This document shows, piece by piece, positions 26,073 through 37,383 of a stretch of 64,000 nucleotides of DNA. The position numbers were made by a program, and so were the translations under genes. The notes under the pieces are model-generated. The model had not been told where the DNA came from. It saw only the letters and a list, made by a program, of their open reading frames with translations, and made no database searches. Origin of the DNA: Streptacidiphilus anmyonensis (GTDB lineage Bacteria; Actinomycetota; Actinomycetes; Streptomycetales; Streptomycetaceae); contig NZ_BBPQ01000002.1 in assembly GCF_000787855.1 (NCBI RefSeq), positions 380,903 through 444,902 of the forward strand, written 5' to 3'. Positions within the stretch are counted from its first letter, which is position 1. Every line of letters starts with the position of its first letter.

Positions 26073-27208
26073 CCGCCACGACCCTGACCGCACTGACCAC
26101 CCGGACCGCACGTACGACCCCGACCGCGGCCACGACCCTGACGGCGCCCGCCACCCTGACCGCTCCCTCCGGCGACGTGGGTTTCGCCGCCCTCGCCCGC
26201 GCGATCGGCGCTCCGGGACCGACCCTGGTCCTGGACGCCGACGCCCTCCCCCGCGACAGCGAGGGCCTCGTGCCCGCCCTGACCCGCATCCGCCGCCGTC
26301 TGGCGGACGGCAACGCGGCGGGCAGCAACGCGGCGGACGGCGACGCGGCGGCCGCCGGCGGCCGGGGCGAGGTGCTCAAGTGGGCGCTGATCGCGCCCTC
26401 CGCCCACCCGCTGTTCGACGTGGACTACCGCTTCGTCCAGGCGATGCCGGACGCGCCCGACCACTTCGACCTGACCGGCAACTGCGGCCACTCGCTGCTG
26501 GCCGCCGTCACGGCGGCCGCGCAGGCCGGACGGCTGCCCGCGCTGCGCGCGGGAGACCGGATCCGCGCGCGGGTGCTCAACAACGGGGACCAGGTGGTGT
26601 GCCAGGTCGACCACGCCTCGTCCCGGCACACCGTCTTCACCGCCCACTTCATCGCGCCGCCCGGCACCAGGCTGGGCAGCCTGCTGCGCGACGGCGGCCG
26701 GGTCGTGCGGATGGCCAACCCCTACCTGTTCGTCGACGGCGCTCGGCTGGGCGTACGCGACCGTGAGGCGCTGTTCCGGGGGGACCAGCCCGAGTTGTAC
26801 GCGACGTTGGAGCGGATGCGCCGACGCCAGGCCGCCCGGCTGGGCTGGCCGCTGAACGGCGCGTTCCCGAAGGTCGCGGCCGTGGTCCCGGTCGCTCCCG
26901 GGCACCTGGCCGTACGGGCGCTGACGGTCGGCGGCTGGCATCCCGAGCTGGCGCTGACGGGCGCGGTCTGCCTCGCGGCGGCCTCGGCCCTGCGCGGCAC
27001 GATCCCCAACCGCCTGCTGGCCGCAGGGGACGCCGACGCGAGCTCGGCCGCCCCCGGACGGCTCGTCATCGACACGCCCGCCCGGCAGGTCGTCGCCTCC
27101 TACGCCGCGACCGGCGACACGCAGGACGACGAGCTGCTGTGGGTGAGCGTCGGCGGCAAGGAGACGCAGGCGCTCGGCGCGGTCGCGGTGGGTGTCGGCG
27201 ATGAGTGA
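26069..27208 (+). CDS. PrpF-like protein (diaminopimelate-epimerase fold isomerase)
   Basis: A 379-aa protein. GPTLVLDADALPRDS, VLKWALIAPSAHPLFDVDYRF and FDLTGNCGHSLLAAVTAAAQ match the PrpF/methylaconitate cis-trans isomerase and oxalomesaconate tautomerase family (DUF453). The Cys of GNCGH is the expected base-type residue; the second-half Asn-Cys equivalent is less clear. The first 35 residues form a Thr-rich, low-complexity leader (repeats of TLTA/TTLT) that is probably unstructured. It starts at ATG 26069 within the previous stop (ATGA) and overlaps the next gene by 8 bp. A role in isomerising a small unsaturated acid is inferred. Confidence 0.8.
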   Translation: MTATTLTALTTRTARTTPTAATTLTAPATLTAPSGDVGFAALARAIGAPGPTLVLDADALPRDSEGLVPALTRIRRRLADGNAAGSNAADGDAAAAGGRGEVLKWALIAPSAHPLFDVDYRFVQAMPDAPDHFDLTGNCGHSLLAAVTAAAQAGRLPALRAGDRIRARVLNNGDQVVCQVDHASSRHTVFTAHFIAPPGTRLGSLLRDGGRVVRMANPYLFVDGARLGVRDREALFRGDQPELYATLERMRRRQAARLGWPLNGAFPKVAAVVPVAPGHLAVRALTVGGWHPELALTGAVCLAAASALRGTIPNRLLAAGDADASSAAPGRLVIDTPARQVVASYAATGDTQDDELLWVSVGGKETQALGAVAVGVGDE

Positions 27209-28637
27209 ACCGGGGACCGACCTCCGTGAGCAGCCGTACGACCTGGTCGTCACCGGCGTGCGGCTGGTGAGCGGGGACGGGGTGGTGACGGGCGGGCTGG
27301 CCGTGTCGGGCGGCCGGATCGCCTGCCTGCTCGGGCCGAACGAGCGTCCGCCCGCGCGGCGGACGCTCGACGGCGGCGGACGCCACCTGCTCCCCGGCCT
27401 GATCGACTCCCATGTGCACTTCCGCACGCCGGGGTTGACACACAAGGAGGACTGGGCGCACGCCGGCCGGGCCGCTGTCGCGGGAGGGATCACCACGGTG
27501 ATCGACATGCCCAACACCCTCCCGCCGCTGCGCACCGGCGAGGAGGCGCACCGCAAGGCCGAACTCATCGACGGCACCTCCCTGGTGGACTACCGCTTCC
27601 ATCTCGGCGTGGCGGGCGAGGACCCCTCCCCGCTGCGGGCGGTCGGGCCGCGCGAGGCGACCAGCGTCAAGGTCTTCCTCGCCGGGCACCACACGGCCCC
27701 GCACGTCGTGCGGGACCCGGTGCAGCTGGAGAAGATCTTCCGCACCGCCGCCGAGTCGGGCCTGCGACTGCTGCTGCACGCCGAGGACGAGGGCGTGTTC
27801 GGGCTGCTGGACGAGTGGCGCGGCGAGCCGTCCGGCTACGCCGAGTACGAGCGGCACCGGCCGCGCAGCGGCGCGATCGTCGCGGTGGCGCGGGTGGTGG
27901 AGCTGGTCCGCCGCCACGGCACGTCCGTGCACGTGCTGCACGCCTCGACCGCGGAGGAGGCCGACCTGCTGACGGCCGCCGCCCACGCGGGCCTTCCGGT
28001 CACCTTCGAGGTGACGCCGCATCACCTGTCGTTCACCGCCGAGGAGACGTCGCGGGTCGGCGCGCGGGCGCGGCTCAGCCCCGCGCTGCGGGACGCGCCG
28101 GACCAGCAGCGGCTGTGGCAGGCGGTCCTCGGCGGCCACGCCGCGACGCTGGGCAGCGATCACGCCCCGCACACACGCGCGGAGAAGCTCCGCTCCCCGG
28201 CGGAGGCCCCGCCCGGACTGCCGGGCGTGCAGGAGATGCTCCCGGCCGTGCACACGGGCCTGCGCCGCCGCGCCCCGCAGGACTCGCCGGACGCCCAACT
28301 CTCCTGCCTGGTCCGGATGCTCGCCGAACGCCCGGCCGAACTGTTCGGACTCGACGAGCGCAAGGGCCGGCTGCGGCCCGGACTCGACGCGGATTTCGTG
28401 CTCTTCGACGCGGACGAGCGGTGGATGCTCGAACCCGGCGCGATCCGCTCCAAGTGCGGCTGGTCGGCGTACGAGGGCTGGACGATGACCGGCCGCGTGC
28501 GGCACACCGTCCGACGCGGCGCGACCGTCTACCGGCTGCCGGACGGCGACGGCCCTGGCCGCGACGAAGCCGAGTTCGGCGCGGCGGACGGCCAGTGGCT
28601 GGGCGCACGCCGCCCCTCGGACGTGGAACCGCGATGA
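27201..28637 (+). CDS. dihydroorotase/allantoinase-like cyclic amidohydrolase
   Basis: A 478-aa metal-dependent amidohydrolase. DSHVHFRTPG holds the first two His ligands, SVKVFLAGH contains the Lys that is carboxylated in dihydroorotases, LLLHAEDEG and VHVLHAST give the next two His, and LGSDHAPHT the catalytic Asp. This is a full dihydroorotase/dihydropyrimidinase site. Placement away from pyrimidine genes and in an operon with AsnB- and PrpF-like enzymes suggests it opens or closes a cyclic amide of a specialised metabolite. ATG 27201 overlaps the previous stop. Confidence 0.87.
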   Translation: MSEPGTDLREQPYDLVVTGVRLVSGDGVVTGGLAVSGGRIACLLGPNERPPARRTLDGGGRHLLPGLIDSHVHFRTPGLTHKEDWAHAGRAAVAGGITTVIDMPNTLPPLRTGEEAHRKAELIDGTSLVDYRFHLGVAGEDPSPLRAVGPREATSVKVFLAGHHTAPHVVRDPVQLEKIFRTAAESGLRLLLHAEDEGVFGLLDEWRGEPSGYAEYERHRPRSGAIVAVARVVELVRRHGTSVHVLHASTAEEADLLTAAAHAGLPVTFEVTPHHLSFTAEETSRVGARARLSPALRDAPDQQRLWQAVLGGHAATLGSDHAPHTRAEKLRSPAEAPPGLPGVQEMLPAVHTGLRRRAPQDSPDAQLSCLVRMLAERPAELFGLDERKGRLRPGLDADFVLFDADERWMLEPGAIRSKCGWSAYEGWTMTGRVRHTVRRGATVYRLPDGDGPGRDEAEFGAADGQWLGARRPSDVEPR

Positions 28638-30048
28638 CCGCCGTCCTGCGGCGCGGGGAGCTGGCGGTGACGGCGTTCGCCTGCGGCGTCGGCGTGGCCG
28701 GGATCTACTACGCCCAGCCACTGCTGCCCGCGCTCGCCGCGAGCTTCCACGCTCACCGCGCGAGCGCGGCGGTGGTGGTGTCGGCGGGTCAGCTCGGTTA
28801 CGCGGCAGGGCTGCTGCTCATCGTCCCGCTGGGCGACCGGGTGTCGCGGGGGCGGCTGGCCACGGCTCTGCTGGCGTCGGCCGTCCCGGCGGCGCTGCTG
28901 GCCGCGACGGCGCCCGCCCTGCCGGTCCTGGCGGTCGCCGTCGTGCTGCTGGGCCTCACCGGCAGCGCGGCCCAGGTCCTCGTCGCCCGCACGGCCTCCG
29001 CGGTCGGCCCGGAACGACGCGGCCGCGCCGTGGGCACGGTGATGGGCGGCCTGACGGCCGGCATCCTGCTCGCCCGCGTGGTCTCCGGCCAACTGGCCGC
29101 GCTCTGGGGCTGGCGCGCGGTGTACGGGGCGGCGGCCGTGCTGCTGGCGGCTGCCGCGGTGCTGGTACGGACCGCACTACCCGGGGGCGCGGGGAACGGC
29201 GCGAGCAACCACCCGCCGCGGACAGCCCCGCACGTTCGGCGCACCAGGTGGGCGGGTGGCTGGTCGAGCAGTTCCCCGCGCCTCGGGGCCGTGCGCGCCC
29301 CTGCGGGAGCGAACCCACAGACCCGTCCTGGCCGCGCGGCCGAGCCGCAGATCGACACGGCCCCGCGCCCCCGGACGGCGCAACCACCCGCAGACACGAG
29401 ACCCCCCGCCGGTCGCGCCCGTGCGGCAGGGCCGCGGATCGGGCAACTGCTGCTACGGGAGCCGCTGCTGACCGCCTGCTGTTTGAGCGGCTTCGCCGTC
29501 TTCGCGTCGTTCTCGGCGTTCTGGACGCCCACGGCGTACCTGCTCGCCGGTCCGCCCTGCCGGCTCGGCGAGGCCGGCATCGGACTGTTCGGGCTGACCG
29601 GCATCGCCGGGGTGCTGCTGGCGCAGCCGGCGGGGCGGTGGTGCGACCACGGTCATGTGCGCCCCGCGCGCTTCGGTTTCAACGCCCTGATGGTCGTGGC
29701 GTTCCTGCCGCTCGCCCTCGGCCGGGGCAACCTGGTGCTGCTGGGTGTCGGAGCCGTCCTGCTGGATCTGGGGCTGCGCGGGGTGCAGACCGCCAACCAG
29801 CAGCAGATCTACGCCCTGCTGCCCGCCGGTACCCACAGCAGGGCGACCACCGCCTACATGACCTGCTACTTCGCCGGCGGTGCGGCGGGCTCCGCGCTCT
29901 CCGCCGCCGTCTGGACGCACGCCGGATGGTCCGGCGTGTGCCTGCTCGGCGCGGCGTCCGCCGCGCTGCCCCTGCTCCCCCAGGCCGTCGTCGCCGTCGC
30001 CGCGCGACGGCCACCGGCGACCACCGTCGCCGCATCCGAGGAGGCCTC

Positions 30049-30052
<4 letters not shown>
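28634..30052 (+). CDS. MFS transporter, probable exporter of the operon product
   Basis: A 472-aa major facilitator protein with 12 predicted helices. GVAGIYYAQPLLPALAASF and the motif-A-like PLGDRVSRGRL resemble drug/arabinose-efflux MFS members. The cytosolic loop between TM6 and TM7 is unusually long (about residues 183-273, Pro/Arg/Ala-rich) and is encoded by a dispersed repeat element inserted in frame (29184-29391). The start overlaps the amidohydrolase stop (ATGA) and the stop overlaps the oxidase start (ATGA). Confidence 0.88.
29184..29391. repeat. Streptomyces-type dispersed inverted repeat inside the MFS coding sequence
   Basis: Two ~33-bp arms face each other: one around gcgcggggaacggcgcgagc (29185-29217 region) and its near reverse complement containing ggtggctggtcgagcagttc (29252-29284). 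About 28 of 33 positions pair. A further end-copy caaccacccgc recurs at 29381-29391. The core, gtggctggtcg with cagttccccgcgcc, is the element usually found between genes in streptomycetes, where it forms hairpins. Here it lies in frame in the TM6-TM7 loop and adds no stop codon. Confidence 0.72.
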
Positions 30053-31875
<1,823 letters not shown>

Positions 31876-31900
31876 GCCCGGCGGGCGGCGACGCACAGCG

Positions 31901-31948
31901 GGGAGCACCGCGCCGGCGGATCCTTCGATCCGCCGGCGCGGTGCTCCC
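31901..31948. terminator. strong bidirectional terminator
   Basis: A perfect 22-bp stem (31901-31922 with 31927-31948) and a 4-nt loop (cttc) lie between the convergent oxidase and small-peptide genes, 26 bp after the oxidase stop and 24 bp beyond the peptide stop on the other strand. The stem length and position serve both transcripts. Confidence 0.92.
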
Positions 31949-31971
31949 GTGCGTGGGTGGTGGGCGGGTTC

Positions 31972-32145
31972 TCAGCTGCCGACCGACCGGCCGGGGGGAG
32001 GGGTCGGCGACGGCGGGCAGGGGTGGTGGTGGCACTCGTCGGGCGCGCACGGCGGGTGCGTGCACTGCGGCGCGCACGGCGGGTGCTTGCACTCGGTCGC
32101 AGGGACGACGCCGCCGCGGCCCATGGCAGCAGGATTGGTACTCAT
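31972..32145 (-). CDS. 57-aa Cys/His/Pro-repeat peptide
   Basis: A small gene with a textbook ribosome-binding site (aggagc, six bases before ATG 32145). The 57-aa product has an 18-residue leader-like part (MSTNPAAMGRGGVVPATE) followed by three repeats of a C-x-H-P-P-C-A-P type unit, beginning ECKHPPCAPQCTHPPCAP and then DECHHHPCPP. It holds six Cys and five His in 25 residues and ends with SPTPPPGRSVGS. There is no signal peptide. The composition indicates metal binding (Cu, Zn or Ni) or a modified-peptide precursor. It faces the multicopper-oxidase operon across a shared terminator. I do not recognise the family. Confidence 0.72.
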   Translation of the reverse strand: MSTNPAAMGRGGVVPATECKHPPCAPQCTHPPCAPDECHHHPCPPSPTPPPGRSVGS

Positions 32146-32257
32146 CGGTTGCTCCTGTCGTTCGTGCCCTGCTTCAGGGGCAGGTACGGCTTCCGACATC
32201 GACTGTCCGCCGCCGGGAGTCCCGGGCACATGGGGCCGGCGTCCCGAAGGGGTCCCG

Positions 32258-32278
32258 ACCGGGCCTCCGGAGGCCGGT
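32258..32278. terminator. hairpin downstream of the histidine kinase gene
   Basis: accgggcctcc and ggaggccggt pair with one bulged base (32258-32278), about 75 bp beyond the kinase stop and 113 bp upstream of the small-peptide start on the same strand. It could end the two-component transcript or lie in the peptide-gene leader. Confidence 0.4.
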
Positions 32279-32349
32279 CCGTCGTATGTTCAACGACCCA
32301 CCGGACCGCCCGTCCGGCCACCGACGCGACACCCCGTCCACGCGCCCGC

Positions 32350-34554
32350 TCACGCACCGGGCCGCACCGGGATCTCGGCGCGGACGACCAGACCCGACTG
32401 CTCCGACCGGCCGAGCAACTGGAGTGACCCGCCCAGCTCCTGCGCCCGCTCGGTCATGGACCGCAGGCCCACGCCGCCGCCGCTCCGAACGGAACCCCGC
32501 ACCGGACTGTCCATACCGGTGCCGTCGTCCCCGATCTCCAGCCGTGCCGCGCCGTCCGCGACATCGAGGCGGAGCCGGGCGTGGCGGGCGCCGGAGTGCC
32601 GGACCACGTTGTGCAGGGCTTCGGAGGCGATCCGGTAGAGCGCCACCTCGACGGCGGCCGGCAGGCCGGGCAGCGGCTCCGGGCACAGTTCGACGTCGAT
32701 CAGCAGCAGCCGGCCCGCCAGGCCGGTCGCGAGCGCGTGCAGGCTCGGCCCGAGGCCGTCGCGGTCCAGCACGGCCGGGGTCAGCCCGGAGGTGATCCGG
32801 CGCAGCTCGGCGATGGCGTCGGCGATGCCCTCGGAGACGCCGCCGAGCCGGTTCCCGGCGGCGCCTGCGGAGGCAGCGCCGGGCAGGGTGGCGCGGGCGG
32901 TGTCGACCTGCAGGCGCAGGCCGGACAGGGCCGGGGCGAGGCCGTCGTGCAGGTCGCGGCGGAGCCGTCGGCTCGCCTCCTCGCGGGCCAGGACGATCCG
33001 CTCGCGGCTCGACTGGAGCTCCGCGTAGAGGCCGAGCGAGGCGATGGCGGGCGCGGCCTGGTCGGCGAGGAAGCGCAGCACGTCGTGGTCCTGCTGGTCG
33101 AGCTCCGGCTCGGCGGCGCGGGCGGCGACCTCCAGCACGCCGACGGTCTCGCCCTCGAAGACCAGCTCGAAGTCGTGCCAGGCGGGGCCGTGGGCCTCGC
33201 CGAGGGCGGCCGTCTGCCGACTGCCGCCGCTGGTGCGGACCAGCACCCGCGCCGCCGGGAAGCGCAGCGTCTCCACGACGCTCTCGCACAGCAGACGCGG
33301 CGCCTCGCCCGGCGTCACGGTCCGGCTCAACCGGCCGGCCAGCTCGCGCACGACGTGGTAGGGCCGGGCCCGGTCGCCGTAGTAGGAGCGGTCGACGACG
33401 CGCACCGCCCAGCCGCCCGTCGCGCGCAGGGCCAGGCCGATCACCAGCGAACCGACGGCCAGCACCAGCGCGCCGGGCGTGCGGGTGCCCGGCAGCACGT
33501 CGGAGAGGCCGACGGCGAGGGCGAAGTAACCGACCACCAGCACGGCGAGGGCGACCAGGGCGGCCAGCACCCGGCGCGTGGCGCGGTCGAGGTGCGCGGA
33601 CCGGTCCCGGGCGAAGAAGACGGCGAGGCCGAGCGGCCAGAGCGCGAGCGGACCGTAGAAGAGCACCAGGCGGGCGTTGCCGTGGAGCGGGAAGAAGTAG
33701 TCCGCGTAGCTCCCGGCGGTCAGCAGCAGGAACGGGACGAGCAGCACCAGGAGCACCCCGGGCAGCCGTGCCCGCCCGTGCCTCACGCCCGGACCCGGGC
33801 CCGAGTCCTGTCCCGCGGCCCTTCCCGCGTCCTGTCCGGCGTCCTGTTCGGCGGCGTGTCCGCGCTCCCGTCCCGCCTGCTGCCAGGAGCGGACGGCGAG
33901 GACCAGGAAGCCGAGAGCGGACAGGGTGACGGGCACGTACGACATCGGGGTGTCCCACACCGGCGCCAGCGCCTCCGAGACCGACGTCCACGGCCGCTGC
34001 ACGGCAAGAGGGTTGGGCATGCCGTACCACTCGTCCCGGGTCGCGGTGTCCAGGTAGACCTCGCCGACGGTCCACACCGCGATCACGCTCACCAGCACCC
34101 GGCCCCACCACCGTCCGGGCAGCGTGCCGTCGGGCAGCCAGAAGGGCAGGCCGTACAGGAGGAAGACATACAGGACGTCACCGACGAGCCCCGCCAGGAC
34201 GACGGCCGTGCGGACGCCGTGGTCGGCGCCGAGGGCCGCGCCCGCGATGGACGCGGCGTGGCCGACCAGCTCCGCCGTGCTCGCCGCCAGCAGCAGTCGG
34301 CCGACCGCTCCCCCGGACGGGTGGGCGAGGCTGAACGTCCCGGCGAGCGCACAGGCGAGCATGAAGAGGATGCGCGAGCCGAACGGCCCGAAGTCCAGGC
34401 CGCCCAGGCGGGAGCCGCCGAGCCCGGTGAAGGCCAGCGCCAACCAGACGAAGCACGCGCCGAGCGCGACGGCGCAGGCGACGTAGGCGGGACCCATCCG
34501 GCGGCCGACGCGCCTCCCGGCGCGTGCCGCCAAGGTCGCGGTCAGCTCGGCCAT
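32350..34554 (-). CDS. sensor histidine kinase (HisKA_3, multi-TM sensor with GAF)
   Basis: A 734-aa NarL-type sensor kinase. The N-terminal half has about ten hydrophobic segments, interrupted by a Gln/Ala/Gly-rich loop near residues 232-258. A GAF-like domain (about 425-540) precedes the HisKA_3 helix with the phospho-acceptor in RRDLHDGLAPALSG, then a HATPase domain (EALHNVVRHSGA, IGDDGTGMD, GVGLRSM). ATG 34554 follows ggggag; upstream in-frame codons to 34752 run into the regulator gene. It follows its response regulator on the same strand. The signal is unknown. Confidence 0.9.
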   Translation of the reverse strand: MAELTATLAARAGRRVGRRMGPAYVACAVALGACFVWLALAFTGLGGSRLGGLDFGPFGSRILFMLACALAGTFSLAHPSGGAVGRLLLAASTAELVGHAASIAGAALGADHGVRTAVVLAGLVGDVLYVFLLYGLPFWLPDGTLPGRWWGRVLVSVIAVWTVGEVYLDTATRDEWYGMPNPLAVQRPWTSVSEALAPVWDTPMSYVPVTLSALGFLVLAVRSWQQAGRERGHAAEQDAGQDAGRAAGQDSGPGPGVRHGRARLPGVLLVLLVPFLLLTAGSYADYFFPLHGNARLVLFYGPLALWPLGLAVFFARDRSAHLDRATRRVLAALVALAVLVVGYFALAVGLSDVLPGTRTPGALVLAVGSLVIGLALRATGGWAVRVVDRSYYGDRARPYHVVRELAGRLSRTVTPGEAPRLLCESVVETLRFPAARVLVRTSGGSRQTAALGEAHGPAWHDFELVFEGETVGVLEVAARAAEPELDQQDHDVLRFLADQAAPAIASLGLYAELQSSRERIVLAREEASRRLRRDLHDGLAPALSGLRLQVDTARATLPGAASAGAAGNRLGGVSEGIADAIAELRRITSGLTPAVLDRDGLGPSLHALATGLAGRLLLIDVELCPEPLPGLPAAVEVALYRIASEALHNVVRHSGARHARLRLDVADGAARLEIGDDGTGMDSPVRGSVRSGGGVGLRSMTERAQELGGSLQLLGRSEQSGLVVRAEIPVRPGA

Positions 34555-34657
34555 CGCACTCCCCGGCCCTTCCGGCTCCCACCCCCGTCCGCCGTGGCAA
34601 GGTTCCATGCTGGTGCGCCGGGCGTCCCCGGCGCATGGGGCAGCGGTCCCGCATGCG

Positions 34658-35413
34658 TCACCCCGTGGCGCCGGCCGGGCCGGAGGCGTGCGGCGCGTGC
34701 GGCACGCCCGGCGCGCCGGCCGGGCGCGGGGGTTCGCCGAGCCCGGCGTCACGGGCCCGCGCGGCGGCCTCGGTCCGGGTGGCGACGTGCAGTTTGTCGA
34801 AGATGTGCGAGACGTGATTGCGCACCGTCTTCTCCGCGAGGTAGAGCTCGCGGGCGATGCGGCGGTTGTCCAGGCCCCGGGCGACCAGGTCCAGCACCTC
34901 GACCTCGCGCGAGGTCAGGGCCGGGAAGAGCTGCTCGGCCTCGCGGCGGACGCCGCCGGTGAGCAGGGCCGAGATCCGGGTGGCGACGTCCGCGCTGAAC
35001 ACCGCGCCGCCGTGCGCCACGGTCCGGACCGCGTGCAGCACCTCGTCGCGGCCCGCACCCTTGACCAGGTAGCCGCGCGCCCCCGCCTGGAGCGCGCCGA
35101 GCAGGCTGCCGTCGTCGTCGGAGGTGGTCAGCATCAGCACCGGGACGCCGGGGTGCAGTTGACCCAACCGCTTGGTGGCCTCGATCCCGGAGGCGTCCGG
35201 CAGTGACAGGTCCATCACGACCACGTCGGGCCGCTGTGCCGCCACCGCCTCCAGCGCGTCCGCGGCCGTCTCGGCCTCGGCGACCACCCGCACGTCGTCG
35301 GTGCTCTCCAAGGCGGCGCGCAGCCCCTCCCGGAACAGCGGGTGGTCGTCGACGACGACCACCCGCACGCCCGAGGTCCCGCTCAGGTCCCCGTCGGTCT
35401 CCACCCGGGACAT
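34658..35413 (-). CDS. LuxR/NarL family response regulator
   Basis: A 251-aa regulator. The receiver domain has [14 protein letters not shown], the phospho-acceptor Asp in [12 protein letters not shown], and the Lys in GYLVKGAG. The LuxR-type HTH is [22 protein letters not shown] with [12 protein letters not shown]. The C-terminus is a Pro/Ala tail. The start is uncertain: ATG 35413 has a poor ribosome-binding site and may be leaderless, and ATG 35449 is possible. It precedes its cognate kinase with a 103-bp gap that contains a 9-bp hairpin (34614-34635). Confidence 0.88.
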   Translation of the reverse strand: MSRVETDGDLSGTSGVRVVVVDDHPLFREGLRAALESTDDVRVVAEAETAADALEAVAAQRPDVVVMDLSLPDASGIEATKRLGQLHPGVPVLMLTTSDDDGSLLGALQAGARGYLVKGAGRDEVLHAVRTVAHGGAVFSADVATRISALLTGGVRREAEQLFPALTSREVEVLDLVARGLDNRRIARELYLAEKTVRNHVSHIFDKLHVATRTEAAARARDAGLGEPPRPAGAPGVPHAPHASGPAGATG

Positions 35414-35474
35414 GCTACTAAAAGTCAGTACACGGTCACGTTGGGCCATACGGCGACGCGCGCACCGTTGACGG

Positions 35475-36806
35475 CTACCCCTTGAGCCAGGTGAGGAACT
35501 GGCTCCAGCGCCCGCCGCGCTCGGCCTTGTCGGCCTGGGGGGCGACCGCCTCGGTCGGCCGCGGCACCCGCGTCGCGTCGGGACGGCGGGTGATCTCGAC
35601 CGGCGTGAAGCGGGTCGGCAGGGACGCGAGCCCCCGGCTGAACGGACCCGGACGCCACGACAGGCTCTGCTCGGGGACGGCGAGCACGACGTCGGGCAGC
35701 TGGTTCAGGAGGTTCTCGATCGCGGTGATCGCGATCTGGCGGGCCGGCTCCTTGGACGGGCAGGCGTGCGGGCCGGCGCTCCACGACAGGTGCGCCCGAC
35801 TGCCGGACTGCCGCGCCGTGGCGAGGGCCGGGCTGGTGTTGGCGGCGGCGATGCCGACCAGGAACAGGTCGCCCGCCCGGAAGTGCTGGCCCGCGAACTC
35901 CACGTCGCTGGCCGAGTAGTGCGCCGCGAAGTTCGCCATGGGCGGGTTCTCCCACAGCGTGTCGTCGAGCGCCTCGTCGATCAGCCCGCCCTTGTTGGCG
36001 TACCCGTCGTCGGTGAGCACCCGGTGCAGGGTGTTCCCGATGAGGTTGCGCAGCGGCTCGGAACCGGAGGCGAGCAGCAGCGCGAGCTGGTACACCATCT
36101 CCTCGTCCGTCAGTTTGGCGTGGTGCTGGAGCAGCCACGAGGTGACGTCGTCGCCGGGCCGGCTGCGCTTGAGCGCCACCAGTTCGCCGCAGGCGCCGAA
36201 CAGCACGGCGACCGCCTGCTCGGCGTTGACGCCCTCGAACATGCCCAGGGTGCCGAACATGACCCGGTCGCCGATCTCCGCGGGGCAGCCGAAGAGCTCG
36301 TTGAAGACCATGAGGGACACCTGCTTGGCGTAGTCGCCGAGCAGGTCAGCCGAACCGCGGGGGCCGAACTGGGAGATGAGGAAGTTCGAGACCTGCTCGG
36401 TGCTCCGGGCGAGCCGGTGCATGTCGATGCGGGCCATGGTGTCCGTGATCGCCTGACGCAGCCGCAGGTGCTCGGCGCCGTCGCTGAACAGGGCGTTCGG
36501 ACGGTACGTCAGCGTCGGGACGACCGGGCTGTCGAGGGGCAGGTTGCCTTCCGCCAGGTCGCGCCAACGACGCGAGTCCTTACGGAAGTTCGCCGGGTCC
36601 TGGAGCAGGCGCAGGGCGGTCTGGTAGTCGGTGACCAGCGTGGCCGGGACGCCGGGGGCGAGCTCGACGGGTGCGGTCGGCCCGAAGTGGCGCAGGTAGG
36701 AGTAGTAGGCCTGCGGGTCCGCCGCGTACTCCGGTCCGTAGATCGGCACACGGCCGTGAGCCGGGCAGCCGGGCGGGGGCACCGGGGCGGAAGAGCGAAC
36801 GTCCAT
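35475..36806 (-). CDS. cytochrome P450, CYP157-like (conservon type), without the ExxR motif
   Basis: A 443-aa P450. The haem-thiolate loop is [17 protein letters not shown] with Cys349. The I-helix region reads [16 protein letters not shown], lacking the usual AGxxT. The K-helix ExxR is replaced by D282-T-L-W285 (in [12 protein letters not shown]), as known for the CYP157 family of streptomycetes, whose members accompany conservons. The C-terminal 40 residues are a polar tail. ATG 36806 follows taggagcccc. Its upstream region shares a ~63-bp element with that of cvnA (42.7 kb), so it may belong to the same regulon although a foreign-strand cassette lies between. The substrate is unknown. Confidence 0.88.
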   Translation of the reverse strand: MDVRSSAPVPPPGCPAHGRVPIYGPEYAADPQAYYSYLRHFGPTAPVELAPGVPATLVTDYQTALRLLQDPANFRKDSRRWRDLAEGNLPLDSPVVPTLTYRPNALFSDGAEHLRLRQAITDTMARIDMHRLARSTEQVSNFLISQFGPRGSADLLGDYAKQVSLMVFNELFGCPAEIGDRVMFGTLGMFEGVNAEQAVAVLFGACGELVALKRSRPGDDVTSWLLQHHAKLTDEEMVYQLALLLASGSEPLRNLIGNTLHRVLTDDGYANKGGLIDEALDDTLWENPPMANFAAHYSASDVEFAGQHFRAGDLFLVGIAAANTSPALATARQSGSRAHLSWSAGPHACPSKEPARQIAITAIENLLNQLPDVVLAVPEQSLSWRPGPFSRGLASLPTRFTPVEITRRPDATRVPRPTEAVAPQADKAERGGRWSQFLTWLKG

Positions 36807-37383
36807 GTCTGCCTGGGGCTCCTAAGCCGGCGGGCCAGCGGAAAGCTGACGAGACTGGTCAGAGGGGCCAGCTGCTGCGTCCCCGCACGCGCGGGGTGGA
36901 CCCACCTGCTCCGCAAAATCGGTGCGATCGTATCACCGGTTCGCGGGTGCCCCCTTTCCCGTTCCAGGGCCGGGCGTTGGGGGTGCGACCGAGGGTGCGA
37001 CCGGGGGCGGCGGCCGACGGGTGATCGGCCGACACTAGCCCACCAAGATCATCACATAGTAGCTTTGCGGCGTCAGCGCTGGGCGCGCACCGCGGGTTTG
37101 CACGCTCGTGGCGTGGGGCAATGATGGGGCCGATGGGGAGGGAGTGGTTCCGGCGTGCCGCAAGACTGTTCGCATGTGAGCGCAATGGTGCGCTCCGGAC
37201 GCCTGTCGTGATCCGTTTGCGCAATTTTCCGTTGGGAATGCCAGCGGGGTTGACTGAAGGTGATCGCGTCGACTTCCCGTGAAGTCTTGTTCATCCCCGG
37301 CACCGAGGGCCTGGCCCGGTATGCGACGGTCGATCAATCGCCGGTAGCGGAGGGGACGGCGCGCTTGGAGATCGGATAGGTGA
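36807..37383. other. intergenic region between P450 and prenyltransferase genes
   Basis: About 577 bp between divergent genes. It holds the P450 leader with the shared conservon element (36877-36939) and, from about 37030 to 37290, a less GC-rich stretch likely to carry the promoter of the prenyltransferase cassette. The tandem ggtgcgaccgagggtgcgaccg is near 36979-37001. Open frames here show no coding features. Confidence 0.5.
36877..36939 (-). promoter_or_regulatory. element shared with the cvnA upstream region (P450 copy)
   Basis: The 63-bp stretch aligns with 42724-42785 at about 50 positions, including gggtggaccc, gctccgcaaa and gatcgtatca. It starts with a small hairpin (ccccgc-acgc-gcgggg) whose counterpart at 42.7 kb is ccctgc-cact-gcaggg, a compensatory C-G to T-A change. 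It ends 71 bp upstream of the P450 ATG. On the coding strand a tacgat box could serve as a -10. Confidence 0.7.
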
